Under the pieces are notes generated by a model, which was not told the origin of the DNA, made no database searches, and saw nothing but the letters and a program-made list of their open reading frames with translations. This document shows positions 47,001 to 59,958 of a stretch of 64,000 nucleotides of DNA, in pieces. The DNA comes from Morchella semilibera (lineage: Eukaryota > Ascomycota > Pezizomycetes > Pezizales > Morchellaceae), in assembly GCA_009192285.1 (NCBI GenBank), contig WBVU01000009.1, forward strand, positions 744,001 through 808,000, given 5' to 3'. Positions within the stretch are counted from its first letter, which is position 1; the number at the start of each line of letters is the position of its first letter. The translations under genes and the position numbers were made by a program.

Positions 47001-48939
47001 GGTGGCCGCACGGGCGCTTTGGTCATTGTCACCGTCGTCATGTTTGTGGCTTGTTGAACTTCTTCCAAGTGCTTACGTTGAGTTCTATCTTAATGTTCTT
47101 GAGTCTGGACCCTTAACTAAACTACATGTAAACTAGATTTGAGACGAGACTACTGTTACCTACATGTAGAGTACGAGCCCTGAATCCCTGTCAAAGCTTT
47201 TTTTTCTTCTTCCCCAGAGTAAGTAGACTCATAGAGTAAGGTAAAAATACATATAGACTCTAGACGTCATCAACACATAGCCCGTCCTCAATATCTACAT
47301 ATCCACCGTCGGGCCACCGACGACGACGACGACGACGACAACTAACTTGAAAGCTCATGATCAAGCAGGCAAGTTTCCAAAGACCCCGCCTCGTTTCTTT
47401 TTGCCCCTCCTCCTCCTTCTCCTCCTTCTTCTTCCCTGTAGATAATATAGGAGACCCCGCAACATGCCGTCACATCAGTCGCTCGGTCGGTCGGGGCAAT
47501 AAATAAGAAAAGAAAAAGTCGCTGTTGTCTTTCCACTCGCCCTACAAAAATAAAAAAATAAAAAAAAAAGTCTATGCACGTCGTCGGGTTGCGGCGGCAG
47601 TAAGTTGGGGTAGGGCGGATGTTGATGCAACCCTGTATTACTCAATTCTACCTTACACAAGACCTTAGCTTACCCTAGCTTACACACTTTGACCAACCGG
47701 GCAAGCACAGAAGCGTAACATACGGGGCGGCGTGGCGGGGCAGCATTGTTGCTGGCACCCCGCCATTGGGCTGTCTGTGTTTCTGCTCGTGTGAGAGATG
47801 TGATGCGAGTTTTGTGACATGTTTATTTAAATGCGGCGACTACAATCAATCCGCTCGTACAGCAATAACCGCATGTGTACATACTTGCCCTTACCTCTGT
47901 GCCCGTTGTTTTTTTCTTTCTTTCTTTTTCTATTTCCTTCTTCCTCTTGCCTTGTGAAATATGTGAAGCTGGAATTGTGTTTCCTCGTGTTAATAGGTGT
48001 GAGGTCAAGTGAGTGAAGTGAGGTGAGGTTGCAGTTGCAGTCAGTTGCAGTTGAGGCAAAAAAGGAAAAGAAAAAAAAAGGGCTTGCCAGTTGATATGTG
48101 GGGTAAAAAGTAAATCAACCAAATTGATTACTCCACTCCCCGTGCGCAATTGGGGGCCGCGATATTTCATTTCTTCTTTTGGAACTAGGTTCTGGAAGAA
48201 GAAAACTTTCTGTGCCTGCAATCGCATCACGGGAATGCTGTTATCAACGTAGGTTGGTAGAATATACGATAGAGTAGGCTACTCCTCGGATTGAAGCTTG
48301 AGTGAGTGAATATGAGTGATCATGAGTGAATGAGTGAGTGAGTGAGTTGAGTGAGGAGTGTTTTGTTTGTCCGCCGGCATGCGCAGGGCGAGATCTATTT
48401 TTCCCACGTAGAGGACCCGAGCGCCATCATGTCGAAATCTATAATTACGCAAGAAACGCAGGCTTCCATTCTTCCCCACCACATCTTCATTCTTGGTCAC
48501 ACATATTGGCACTCACTCACTCACACCTCGCTCCCCTCACTCGCTCGCTCGCTCGCTACCAGCGACCCGGAATTAAATTAGGGTTATTGCTGCTGCTGCT
48601 GTTGCGATACTATACTTCTCTGCTCTTAGGTACATGGTGCTACATACATACAGATAAGTAAAGTAGCAGGCAGGTAGCGCTCGGTAACGATCCGGTGTGG
48701 ACGGTACCTCACGTCTACCCTTTTAATTCTTCCGGAAGCAGTAAAAGCAGTAAAAAAAGGTTCATAAATATAAAAATGCAACTAATTATCTCCCCCCTTC
48801 CAGCAGCAAGCGCGCGTGAACTGCAGGAGGAGGAGCTAGAAGGGGGAATTAAGAAGAATTAATAGGAGGACCCCTAGTTAAAAGATCTGAGTTGAAACCC
48901 AATCACACCCGGAAATAGGAGCGGCGCGCCATTCCTCAT

Positions 48940-48962
48940 GGGGTTGGGGTTGGGGTTGGGGG
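48940..48962 (+). repeat. GGGGTT run, potential G-quadruplex
   Basis: Four G4-5 runs separated by TT lie in tandem. This meets the usual pattern for an intramolecular G-quadruplex. The unit resembles ciliate-type telomere repeat but there are only four units in unique DNA, so it is not a telomere. Confidence 0.7.
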
Positions 48963-49976
48963 TTTTGTGGCTAGTTAGCGTGCTCTATTATGTGGTTAGC
49001 CCGTAGTAGCAGCCAGGGTAGGGTAGGGGGAGAACGGCTAGGGTATGGGCTGGCTGGCGGGAACTAAATTCAGCCCTTCCGGAGACTTTAGGTGGGGAGG
49101 TTAGGTTGACGATTCGAATTCGCAACACGACCGCTATGGGTCAGAGGGGGTTGATTGGCGATGGGGGTGACCGCGTTGTTTATGGTTTATTTTTTCGCGC
49201 GCCTTTTTTTCTATGTTTTACTTTTGGGGGTACGTGTAGATCAAGAAAAAAAGTCTGCCCGCTTGGATGATATGATGGGGTTGACTTGGACTTTTTTTTT
49301 TGGGGGGGGGGGGTATCTGTTGTTGAGAGTAGCAGTTCTGTCAACTTCTGTGGTCTAGGTTGGGGGCAGACATACGGACCCTACCTAAGGTAACATGTAA
49401 GATGATGACGATGGATGAATTGAAGAGCAGCAGCTAGCAGTGATGAAGGGTCTTGGTCCAGAATCCTGGTTACAAAGACAAAAAGTGCAAGCAAGTAAGC
49501 AAGCAAGCAAGTTATGCTCTTTGTCTTCTTCTGCTTCTTCTTGCTCTTGCGGAGAAACAGGCACCAGTGAATTTACATATATCAAGTTAAACTAGACCCG
49601 AAAGAAAGAAAGGCGCTGCGTCCGCTGTGCTGGCCATTTCATTGCCCTGCTTTTGTCTGCGTGCATGAATGAGAAAGGAAGAGCAGGTACCTACATGTAC
49701 TTACATGTAGTTAGTTGTAGCTAAGGTTCACTCCTATTTTTTTGTATTTTTTATTTTTTTGTAAGAAGGAATTGGCATTGGAGGGTTTTATCCCTTGTTG
49801 AGTGTGAGTTAGTGTGAGTGAGCGAGTATGAAGGAGTGTACGTACTTTTTCTCTCTCTCTCGTGCTTATTCTTCTCTTCTCTACGTACATGTACTCTACC
49901 GATCTACCCATCCATCTACCATCATCCGTCAATCCATCCATCCATCCCCCTGCTTTTGACTGGAACGTGCCCTGGC

Positions 49977-50066
49977 CACCACCACCACCACCACCACTCC
50001 CACCTTCCCTTCACGCCCACACCACCACCACGCTCCCCCCATCCATCCATCCATCCATCCTTCCAC
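49977..50066. repeat. CCA/CAC and CCAT microsatellites
   Basis: Runs of CCA (49977-50000), CAC and then CCAT (50040-50060) form a strongly strand-asymmetric C-rich segment. Similar CCA runs recur near 50535-50552, 50590-50605 and 50725-50742. Placement upstream of the cyclin start suggests a promoter or long leader. Confidence 0.6.
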
Positions 50067-51156
50067 CGGTGCAACCCCTTGCGGGACGAAAATCCCAACA
50101 TAGGATCTCCACAGGTGTGTGATTTGTTTCTGTTTTGGGCCCTGCGGGCGTGTCGCGTAACAGACCGTGACCCAACTCAAGGTCCAGCCAGCTTGCTTCT
50201 GCTAGCTATTACATACACTTGACTTTTTACTTGACTTGACCTGACTTGCTCTCTCTGAGCTGCTGCTAGAAACACTCGACTGGAGCAAGCATAGTAGCGA
50301 GAATCCATCATCCACCTACCACGCACACCCCCCCCCCCCCAAAATCCTCTCCTCTCCTCTCCTCCCCATTCAAGACACACTCTCTATCTACCACCCCTGC
50401 TTGGGCCTGGGTTGAACGATTGATCTTAAAAGCACCAGCCGCCCGCCCACCCCCAGACTTTTTTTTTCTGCTCACTCCTCCAGGCTGTGCTTCACCATTA
50501 TAATCATCATTCATCATCCGCCGCTCCCCCCCCCCCCACCACCACCACCACCCCATCCCGACGCCATTCAATATAATATCTAACATTCCCACCACCACCA
50601 CCACCATATTTCAACCCCATCCACCTCAACCACATACCTACATATAAACGGCACAGGTTGTTATAAACTCTGCTCTTGAAAAAGAATAACACTGGTCCGA
50701 GACCTACCCACCTACTATCACAACCTCCACCACCACCACCCAATTACATACACCTGCGCCTCATACCAATTTACTCATTGGACCGATCGAGAAAAAGAGA
50801 GAGAGAGAGAAAAAAAAAAGGCTTATATATTTTACAGCCCTTCTCCCTCAACCTTCTCCCTCCCTACCTGTTGGCTCTGTCACTTTGATAGCGACACAGT
50901 CAGTTTGAAGAGTTTATTTTTTGAATATATTTTTTTTACTTGGATCTGATCTGCATTGCGTTTTGGAGTCTTATATTTATATATACGCGCGGGGTTCTAT
51001 ATACTATTGCTAGTTATATATTAAACCAACTACTACACTATTACTACTACACTATACAAATTATATATACTCAATAGTACCTAATACCTAGTTCGAACTT
51101 CACCTCTATCGCAATCACCAATACCTCACACAACCTTACACACACACACATACACA

Positions 51157-52176
51157 ATGCTTGCACCAACCCTAACCCGCAAGGCCGCGCTCGAGTCTTT
51201 CGTCCGTATGCCCGTCTCCCCCGCCATGATCTCACATCTCGCTCTCACCGCCAGCACCGTCATCCGCTGCGAACCCCCATCATCAACAACCCCCTCCACA
51301 ACTTCCTCAAACTCCTCAAACTCACCACCCCTTCCCACACTCGAGCAATTCATCACATCCCTCGTGGACCGAAGCCATGTCCAAGTCCCCACCCTCATGT
51401 CCTCATTAGTCTACCTAACACGGCTTCAGCGCCGCCTGCCATCTGTCGCCAAAGGCATGCGATGCACCGTACACCGAATCTTCCTCGCCTCGCTCATCCT
51501 CGCCGCCAAGAACCTCAACGACTCCTCGCCCAAGAACAAGCACTGGGCGCGCTACAGCGCCGTCCGAGGCTTCGACTCCTTTGGCTTCAGCTTGACGGAG
51601 GTGAACCTGATGGAGAAGCAGATGCTGTTCCTTCTCGACTGGGACCTGCGCATCACCAACGAGGACCTGTACGAGCACCTCGAGCCCTTCCTCACCCCCA
51701 TCATTGCCGACCACGAGGCGGCTCAACAGCAAGCTCAGCAAGCTCAGCAACAGCTCCTCCTCCAGCAACAGCACCAGCGCGACATCGAGTACTACTACTA
51801 CGACAGCAGCCCACCAAGCTCCGGCCGCAGCTCGCGCGCCTCTGAGAGGAGCGTTGAGAGCGCCAGCGAGTACTTCTACCCCACGCCACCCTCGACCGCG
51901 CCCTCGTCGTGCGTCATTCCCGCGTTGGCCAGGAGCGGAAGTGTGTCGAGCGTGGACAGCCGTGAGGGCCGCCGTGGCCGTGTAAGAGCCGAGGAGTCAA
52001 CGGCGGCGGAGAAGAAGAATGTTGTGCCGGCGGCGGTGCGGGAGAAGAGGAGCAGAGGCGGTGTGGTGTCAGCGACGATTTCGAGGTTTTTGGCAGGTGC
52101 ATCGCCGGCGGGGAGCAGGAGCCGGAGTCGGGGGAGGACGAGCGCGACAGCGGTTGTGGGAGGACAGTACGCATGA
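51157..52176 (+). CDS. Pcl1/2-like G1 cyclin (Pho85-type partner)
   Basis: A single 339-codon exon starts at [16 protein letters not shown] after a CA-repeat leader. The cyclin box spans about residues 60-185: [69 protein letters not shown] and [19 protein letters not shown]. These elements, especially [19 protein letters not shown] and the K-x-W-A-R-Y loop, match the Pcl1/Pcl2 class that pairs with the Pho85 kinase in G1 and polarity control. A Gln/Ala run (about 187-207), a Ser/Pro-rich segment and a basic Arg/Ser-rich tail ([12 protein letters not shown]) follow, without a PEST annotation I can prove. It is preceded by an unusually long gene-free region, often seen for highly regulated cyclin genes. 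Confidence 0.85.
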   Translation: MLAPTLTRKAALESFVRMPVSPAMISHLALTASTVIRCEPPSSTTPSTTSSNSSNSPPLPTLEQFITSLVDRSHVQVPTLMSSLVYLTRLQRRLPSVAKGMRCTVHRIFLASLILAAKNLNDSSPKNKHWARYSAVRGFDSFGFSLTEVNLMEKQMLFLLDWDLRITNEDLYEHLEPFLTPIIADHEAAQQQAQQAQQQLLLQQQHQRDIEYYYYDSSPPSSGRSSRASERSVESASEYFYPTPPSTAPSSCVIPALARSGSVSSVDSREGRRGRVRAEESTAAEKKNVVPAAVREKRSRGGVVSATISRFLAGASPAGSRSRSRGRTSATAVVGGQYA

Positions 52177-55100
52177 GATTGTAGTGCTGTTCCTTTTTTT
52201 TTTCTTCACTTTTCTCTTTTCTTTTACTACTTACTTGTACTGGGCGCGGGCTTCTTTTTTATTATAGCTTTTAGTTCCTGTTGTTTCCCTCCCTCCCTCC
52301 CTCTCTCCCTCCCCTCCTCCTCTCCTATCTTCACCAACCCTAAGGATTCGTGGAGAAGGGGAGGTCATAGAACGCCAGACTCCATACAAGTCTCGCGCTA
52401 ATTCTCTCTCTCTTCCCCTTTCTATCTATCTTGTCCTTTTTTTTTTTTTTTTTAACGGATCATACAGGATACAACGTCTTTTGTAACGGTACCTTTTTTT
52501 TTTTTATATCTTTCTTTCCTATGTTTCTTTTGGACCGACCGAAAAAAAAAATGTGTGGTGGTGGGTGGGCGTTTGGTCTGTTTTTTTTTTTTTTTTTTTA
52601 CATATTGCTCTCTTCCTCCTCCTCCCCTTGAAACTGTTTATTTTGTTCTTTTTTTTGCATGATATCACGCGGGCTATGTTTTATTTTTTTTGACGCGATG
52701 TGGAGGGTCCAGGTGGGCTTTTTGGGGGGGGAAGGGGGCGGGAGGCGCAGTGTACCATTTTTTTGATCTTTTTATCGCTTTTTTACCCTATTTTTTTGCA
52801 GTCGTTCATTTGATGGCACTTTTATTTCCTATGTTCTGTTTTCTTTTTTTTTCCTACGCTTAGTTACGCCCTTCTTTCATGTATAGTATGGAAACGAAGA
52901 ATATTTGGCTATGAACCTCCGAACCGAATTGGGAAGCATATCACTTTTTTTTCTTCCCCTCAATCAAATTGTGACTTGAGGTTTTGAGTGGGAACATGTG
53001 GTGCCTTAAGATCTGTTGCCCTCCCCCAAATTTTATTGCCACTGATACTTGATACTAATTACTAGATTGTTACTGATCATGACTGCTGCTACTGTTAGAG
53101 AAGTCGTTGGTACATTACATCACGTCAATCCCAATCCCTCCTCACATTAATCCACAGAACCCGTAACGTTTCAAAGGCGTTATTATCTATGTCTATCTCT
53201 CTATATTCCAAACCATCCGAAGCCCTCCCCGCCTACGCCCTATCTATCCACCTAGCTAGCTCGCCTTTCCTCCCTCACTCCCCCAATTGAGCTACATGCC
53301 ATTGAGCTCCACACGGAGAATCCTTTCATCCCCTCGCCTAACCCTTGAATTCTCCGTAGTCGTAATGGGGGGCCTGGGGGAGGGGGGCATTGCGCAACCC
53401 AGCCCATCTACAACCCACAATCCCTATCCCACTCCACTCCACTTCACCCCAGGAGTTCCCGTCCGGGGGTTGGGTTTGAGACGAATTGCTTGTCTACCTG
53501 CTTGTCTGTTTGCCTGCCTTGCCTTCCTACCAGGACACCCCTACCCTACCCTACCGTATCCATCCGGGGTACAGTAAGTAAGTACGTCGAGTCGTACAAG
53601 CAGGTGAGGGGCGAGGATCGACTGGAGCATTGTTTTTCCCAATTGCAATTGCAACGTGGTTCATAGTAGGCGGGTCGTATTATGTAGCTGCGATAACCAT
53701 AACCATAACCATAGCTACTAGCCCCTGCCTCGCCCTCCTCGGCGTATACTACATGTACTATACGAGGATGGACAGACGGTCGTTGTCGATAAGAGGTTGA
53801 TGGGCCGGGTGGATAGCGATGTGGTTGAATGTAGGTACCAATGCAATTGATATATTAGCTAGGCCTTTTGGAATCAATCCGGGGCAGGGTACGAGAAAGG
53901 ATGAGGGAATTAAGCATACATAGATATCCTTCTCGCTTGAGGAAGGTATACTTTTTTTTATGCGAGGCCCAGGCCAGATACGAGCAGAGAAGAGATACAC
54001 GCATTGGTGCGGTAGAATTGGCAACGCGGGGGAGGATATAAGGATCCGCGGTTCCCCCCTCCCCCCATGGTTGTGACTTATTTGACCGTGACATTAATTC
54101 CGTGACTGAGTGATTGAATATTCACATGTCACTCATTCTGCCATTACTATACCTTCCAAGTCCGCCTACAATACTCCACCCTATCCGCACGCGCAGTCTT
54201 AGACGGTCTGCACTCTGCACTCTGCGTTGTCGTCGCCGGGATCTTTTTTTCTTTCAAATCCTGTTCCTAGATTCTAGAATATTCGTACTGGAAGGGGAAA
54301 AAAAAAGATTCCAGGTTCATGATCATGAATCACCACAGCCTACCTGTCCCCTCACCCAAGTGCTCTTTTTTCCCAGAAAATTTCCCAGATTTTCCCACTT
54401 CCGTTGGTCAAAGAGACCCGCTCTAATGAGCGCCGTATACGTGGTTGCAGCACTCCGGAATCGGATCGTCACCCTCGATCCATCCATCTCACCCGCAGGC
54501 CCGGCCCATTGGACGGGGCCTCTGATTGGCTGGCTAGGACCGTGCGAGTGATATGCTGTGATCCTGTCACCCACCCACCCACACAGCGGCTGTTGGTTGA
54601 TTCATTAAGTTTTACATACGCACGCACTATCAGCGGAAGGGAAAAATGGCCGTTTTCTCATCTCGCTGGATCTATTTTTTGTAAGCGTTGACACGTGGGG
54701 CGGGCGTGGATGTATGTAATGCTAGGTATGTATGTACTAGCTGTGATGTATTCTAGATTAGATCTGTGATAGATTTCGGCGTGGGGGGGAGGGGAGGGGG
54801 AAGGGGAGGCTGTCACGCCTTGTTTGATTCATCCAATATCACCCGGGGCCCATTCTTCGCCCACTCAGCCCAGAAAAGCCAGTAAGCAGTAGTGAGTGGG
54901 TAGTACAATGGATCCAGTCAGCCACGGGAATGAAATATTGTTGTTAGTGGCTGTGACATTCCGGCCGGCATCGGCCGGCATGGGCTGGCTGGGAGCGAGG
55001 GGATGGAAGAGTGTCAGAAGTGTCAATTAGTGGCTGGAACATGTTTTTGGCGATGGAGGCGGTGGTATGGGATGCGTGGTTGTGGTGGAGGTTGTAGTTG

Positions 55101-56027
55101 TGGTTGTGGTGGTTGGTGGTGAAAGGAATGGTGATTGGATTAGGACAGATATATCCTATTTTACAAACCAAAAGTTTCTCACGGACAACTGGCTACTGTA
55201 ATGCGGTGTTTATTCGAGACAAACAGCGCACAACTAAGAAACGCGAATGTGCCTAAGGTGTAAATAGTAGTACACGAATCCTTCCTCGTGATCACGGTGC
55301 CAAAGACAAGACAAAAAAAAAGAAGGGTCAAGCCCATGTAGGGGTAATTAATTGTGGACAGGGCAAAAGATGCAGAAACCGTTGGTGCCAGTGATTCAAT
55401 TGAAGAGAGTGGGTGCCAATTCAGCAGAGTGAGTGGTGCCTTGCACACATTCCGAGGTGTAAAAAAAGCCTTTTGTCGTGTTCCGTAACAAGCCGGAATA
55501 GTAGGTAGCACACGCACACTGTTAATCCCCCCCATCCAGTCCTCGACCAAACCTTATTTCTTTTTTTTACTTTTTTTTTTTTCTTTCCCATTTCAATCGC
55601 GACAGATCTTGGCACCAACAGTAACAATCGTAACCACACTTACACTAACCGCATACAGCCTTGTTACTATTTCCCACCACACACTACACTTACTACTACA
55701 CTCGTCGGTCACTTTTCAAATGCACCGTTTCAACGTCCCATCGCCTTGAAGGCTGGGATATCGTGATCTTGAAATAAAAAAAAAATTCACTATTTTAGTT
55801 TCGGTTTCAGTTTTTTTTTCTTTTTTCTTTTCAAGATGGGCATCTTGAAAACACAAACCGACTTGCATAAAAACGATGCACTATGGCTGATTTCTTTAGA
55901 TTCAAACTAGCCAACGAGAAAGAGAGATATTCAGTATTACCATCAGTACCAGTTAATCACCAGCTAAAAGTCCATATCTACATTATTTCGTACTACATAA
56001 ATAAAACTAACCAACCAACGACTCGCA
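52177..56027. other. Intergenic stretch with T-rich tracts
   Basis: About 3.9 kb with no supported gene. The first part (52190-52860) is the T-rich 3' side of the cyclin gene and generates Phe-rich ORFs. A CGAGTGATATGCTGTGA motif is at 54545. A minus-strand 123-codon frame at 55179-55550 starts at TTG and encodes hydrophobic segments but matches nothing I know. Confidence 0.45.
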
Positions 56028-56493
56028 ATGACCACCCTCTTCGACGAACTTGCCCTCTCCTCCGCCCCTGCCCCTACATTCACCGACACCTCCACCCACT
56101 CCCCCCTCTCCTCCCCCACCCGCGCTCCTCCCCGCCGCCAACCCACCAAGAAAACCATGCACTACCGCACCGCCACCCGCCCTCCTCGATGCCTTCTACA
56201 CGACTCTCTACACCCCCATCACCACCGCGCTCTCCCTGCACCCCGCCTGCACGGCCCTGTCCGACCTCGCCGCCCTCGCCGCCGACATCCTCAACGCCCG
56301 CGGCGACCGCTGCTTCATCTACAAAGCCGGCGAGGACGTCGCATACGACGCGGACCTCCCGCTGCTGCGGCTCGAGATCGAGGCGGTACGGTGGGCGTGG
56401 GAAACGTTGGGACTGGAGGGGTGTGTGTGTGAGGGGTGTGATGTTGTGGGCAGCCTGGGGGAGGTGGATGAGGGCGTGGTGATTATGGATTAG
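56028..56493 (+). pseudogene. Unknown GC-rich gene with a frame change
   Basis: An ATG at 56028 (context GCAATGACC) opens MTTLFDELALSSAPAP with strong C in third positions, up to about KKTMHYRTA. From about 56180 the same codon bias continues in the next frame: ALLDAFYTTLYTPITTALSL, DLAALAADILNARGDRCFIYKAG, LPLLRLEIEAVRWAWETLG, VVGSLGEVDEGVVIMD, ending at 56493. The second frame has no ATG, and no GT..AG intron fits between, so one base appears gained or lost near 56175-56185. It could be a sequencing or assembly error in a C-rich stretch or a real lesion. I do not recognise the family; the second part looks like a helical domain of about 110 residues. Confidence 0.6.
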
Positions 56494-57630
56494 ACTCCTA
56501 CGTGGGTGAGGTTTTAGATTATTTTTTATCTTCTTATCTTTTTATCCTTGGTTTTATATATTGTGGAGAAGAAGATGCTGGGTATAGTAATACATTTAGC
56601 TACTGGGTAGCTACTTACTTAAGCGTGGAGCTGCAATTGGAGTTGCACTAGTTTGTAATTATTAAAGATGGCAATATTATCATTTCCGTTAATCTAATAC
56701 ATGTACTCGTATGACACCGCACCACACTGTGACATACCCGCCCCCACCCCGACCCCTTCCAGAAGCCCCGTCCCCGTCCCGTCCCGTCCCGTCCCCGTCC
56801 ACGCCCCACGTCTCACACCTACCACAGGTCACACACCCCCTCCCGCACTTCTCTCAAACAGAGGCAGGTCACCACCGCCCTCGAAACCAGGGGGGGGGGG
56901 GTCAGGGATACCTGACGGAAATTAATCACCCTGCAACAACGACAGCCTCCTCCTCCTCCTTATCGATAAGCATCATCATCGTACAGCTGTGCGCGGGGGA
57001 GGGGTTTTGTCGTCGTCGTCGTCGTCGTCGTGGTGTTACAGCGATAAGGCAAAGCAAGACAAGGCGGAGAATTAATTATTAATTACACTGAAACGGGGCG
57101 GTTTCGGGAATATTACTACTACTGGTACGACTGACCCAGGAGCCAAAGTCGGAGGGGAAGTGGCTACTGCGACACTTTCCCACGGTACAGGTTTTGTGAA
57201 GCAGGCGGTTTTGTACATATGCAAGTGTGTGGGTTTGGGTAAAAAGGGGGTTGCTGTTAATGCTGTTTGCTGCAACGCAGGACACGGACGATAAATAGGA
57301 GAGCGATAAAGATAGTACTCAAGCACGAAGCAGAAGCAGCGCAGTAGGAATTTTAATTGCGCTGATTTACTATACATATGGTATTCGCCGTTTTGATAGA
57401 AAGAAGGAGGGGGTGGGGGGTGGTGGTGTATATTAAATTGGCAAGACAGCACAAGACCAAACAGACAAGGCTACTACTACTAATACTACATGTACTACTA
57501 CTGTTCTACACAACAGCACATTAATGCACGAACGCACATTTATTACTGTAGTACCGCAAGTATCAGTTAATATATTCACTCCCCACCCCCCACCCCCTTT
57601 TCTCCCGGCCAGTTCCATTATATTCCACCC
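56494..57630. other. Intergenic stretch
   Basis: No gene supported. It contains a G/C-rich CCCGTCCCGTCC patch at about 56765-56800, a G11 run near 56890, and a (CGT)n repeat at 57009-57033. The ORFs here overlap on both strands. Confidence 0.5.
57009..57033. repeat. (CGT)n microsatellite
   Basis: About eight tandem CGT triplets, intergenic. A (CGA)n counterpart of similar length lies at about 47319-47340. Confidence 0.75.
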
Positions 57631-57936
57631 TCATCCCGAGCCTACCTTACCCCCCTTCGGCATCTCCAGCCCGACTCTCCTAGCACTCAATCTAACGCGA
57701 TCCTCCGTACCGCCCCTCAGACTCGGATTATACCTCTCGAGTAGCGTCGCATACATTCTCTGCGCCCTGAGGTATGTCAGCAGCTCCGTGGCCTCGCGCA
57801 CATCCACTTCCGTCTTTGGCGACGTGAAGGACTCGCGCAATGTGCTGTGCAGCGGCGTTGGCGTTCGGGTTGGGGGCAGCTCGCGCAGCAGAGCGCGGTA
57901 GAGCGAGCGGAGATGCGGTGGCGTTAGTTTTGCCAT
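57631..57936 (-). CDS. FMC1: ATP synthase assembly factor FMC1
   Basis: A single minus-strand exon encodes 101 aa, starting MAKLTPPHLRSLYRALLREL. This opening (a Leu-Tyr-Arg segment in a helix), then REATELLTYLRAQRMYATLL, ERYNPSLRGGTEDRVRLSA and RRVGLEMP near the C-terminus match fungal FMC1, a small LYR-like mitochondrial matrix protein needed for assembly or stability of the F1 part of ATP synthase together with Atp12. The length is typical. The basic, hydroxylated N-terminus is compatible with mitochondrial import. No intron is needed. Confidence 0.85.
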   Translation of the reverse strand: MAKLTPPHLRSLYRALLRELPPTRTPTPLHSTLRESFTSPKTEVDVREATELLTYLRAQRMYATLLERYNPSLRGGTEDRVRLSARRVGLEMPKGGKVGSG

Positions 57937-59958
57937 TGGTGTATGTGGTGGATGTGTATTTGGTATATGGTGTGTGAATGTGAGATAATGGGGTGATCGA
58001 AATATATCGATGAGGGAGGAGGTTCAAAGCAAGTAGTGGTTGTGGTTGTGGTGGTGGTGGTTTGGGTTTGGACTTGCCTGAGTTTAGTTTCCTGCTTTTT
58101 TTTGCTCGAGGTGTGTTTTTTTGCCAAGGGTGAGAGATCGGGACTAACTGGTTATCTCATATGCTGTCCAATCCGACTGTCTTAGTAACAAAACCGACAA
58201 CAAGAGCAGAGAGTACATGTACCTACATACATATGTAAGTAAGTGCATAAGTACATGCATGTAGATACTTTAGATACACGCAGATCAATAAGTAGATAGA
58301 TAGATAAGTAGGTACAGGAGGTACATGTAAGTAACAACTATAATAATTCTACCTAACCAACCGGCATCCGTACATACACCCAAGTTAACCTAACCCTGGG
58401 ATCATGAGATATCACCACTGCACTGCACTGCATAAAAAGGCTGTATTACTATACAATACGTGCTATACATAACACACACACCACACACGCATCCTCTCTT
58501 CCCCTACCCCTCCCCTACCCCTCCCCTTTCCTGGGCCCGATCGATCTCCATCTCCCCCGATCGCATTCCCCCTCCGGCCCCTCTCCCCTCTTCCAAGCTT
58601 CTGCGGGGCTTCCAGAGAAGCCAGCTGCGGGTACAGTAATACACACCTCAAGTAGAGTACATAAGTACATGTATGTAGTAGCTAGCTGCTATCGCGGGAA
58701 CGCAGAGCACAGACACCATTGCAATTAAATTAATTATAGGTACTCTACATGTATCTATAATATCCAACCCCCCCCCCATGGCCATCACATCAACGCCTTA
58801 CTGCGCTGCGCTGGCGATCTATAAATCCAATACCAAACTCTACGGGCCACACATGGCACAGCAGCAGCAACACAACAACAACAACAACAGAAACAAAAGA
58901 AACGTCCTGTTGATGTTTGACAGCTCTTCCATCCCAGTCCAGTCCATCCATCCCAGTTCCAGTCCAGTCCAGCCCAGCCCAAGTTATGTACCCAACCCGG
59001 CCACCTTGCCGATCCGCGCTCGCCAGGTAAAGATATGTATGTAGTGCATACATGTACATATATGTAGGTAGGGAAGTACAAGTAGCTTCCCTACTCAGTC
59101 AGTGTCAGTGTCAGTGTCAATGTCAGTCAGTGTCAGCCCTCCCCCCCACTCCAAAAACTAAACCGACCACTGGCCTCACGTACCTCCATCCCCGATACAC
59201 GCCCATGGGCCAGCTAACGAACCCACCCGCCGCTCGCTCTCCTCTTCTCTGCTCTTCTCTGTGCGAAGCCTAAAGCGGGTATCAACTTCCACACATCAGA
59301 CGTTTTGACCTCCCCCCCCCTCCCCCGGTGCCCGCCGATGCATAACACGCACGCCCCAAAAGATAGGGATCGCCACCTTGAGGGGGGGGGATCGTTTGGT
59401 CTCAGTTTGTTTGCCCATAACTATACCTGGCCTGGCCTGGGCGGTCCGTTTGCAGAGCGGGCCTGGCCCTTAGCCATTGCAGTTTGGGGTCGGGACCTCA
59501 GTGTCAATGACAGTCAGTCAGTCGGTCGGTCGGTCGGTCACGGCATGTATGCAGCTCATGGAGGGCCACTTTGTATCTCAGGTACTATTACTATTACCAT
59601 CACTACTACTACTACTAGAGTAGAATCCCAGGTCATACTTGACCCGCCAAAAACTAGGCAGGACCAAGCTGAACACAAGCCCACGTCGAGAAACATCAGA
59701 TCACCACCAGTGCCTACTACAGACTACAAACTACAATGATATACATGATCTACTCACCCACCACCACCACCACCACCACCGCCGCCACAAGTGCACAAAA
59801 AAAAAGGGAAAAAACCCAACCTCTCTCCCGTCCCTTCCCGTCACCGTGCTCCCCGCCCCCAATCCCCGTCTGTGTCCGTCCGCTCCGGCCGCGTAAAGCG
59901 TAAAAAAAAAAAAAAAAAAAGTCCCGCCATCATAACCTGACACGATCACGAGTAACAG

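Larger units (their letters stand above)
44054..51156. other. Seven-kilobase low-complexity region upstream of cyclin
   Basis: No gene is supported across about 7.1 kb. The DNA is patchy: (GA)n at 46190, (CGA)n at 47320, AAAAATAAAA tracts at 47545, GTGA/TGAGTGAG repeats around 48300-48350, TCAC and TCGC repeats at 48515-48560, a GGGGTT run at 48940, CAAG repeats at 49487-49513, CCATC and CCA/CAC repeats at 49900-50060 and 50525-50610. The many ORFs overlap on both strands and reflect these repeats. The last 1-2 kb are likely promoter and leader of the cyclin gene. Confidence 0.5.

Noticed and set aside
49140-49360. ORF at 49155-49358 with hydrophobic start
   Set aside because: Generated by T and G homopolymers; no homology or splice support.
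51415-52174. Antisense ORFs opposite the cyclin
   Set aside because: They are shadows of a GC-rich coding exon with strong third-position bias.
55179-55550. 123-codon minus-strand ORF with two hydrophobic segments
   Set aside because: Starts at TTG, no family resemblance, and T-rich composition explains the hydrophobicity.
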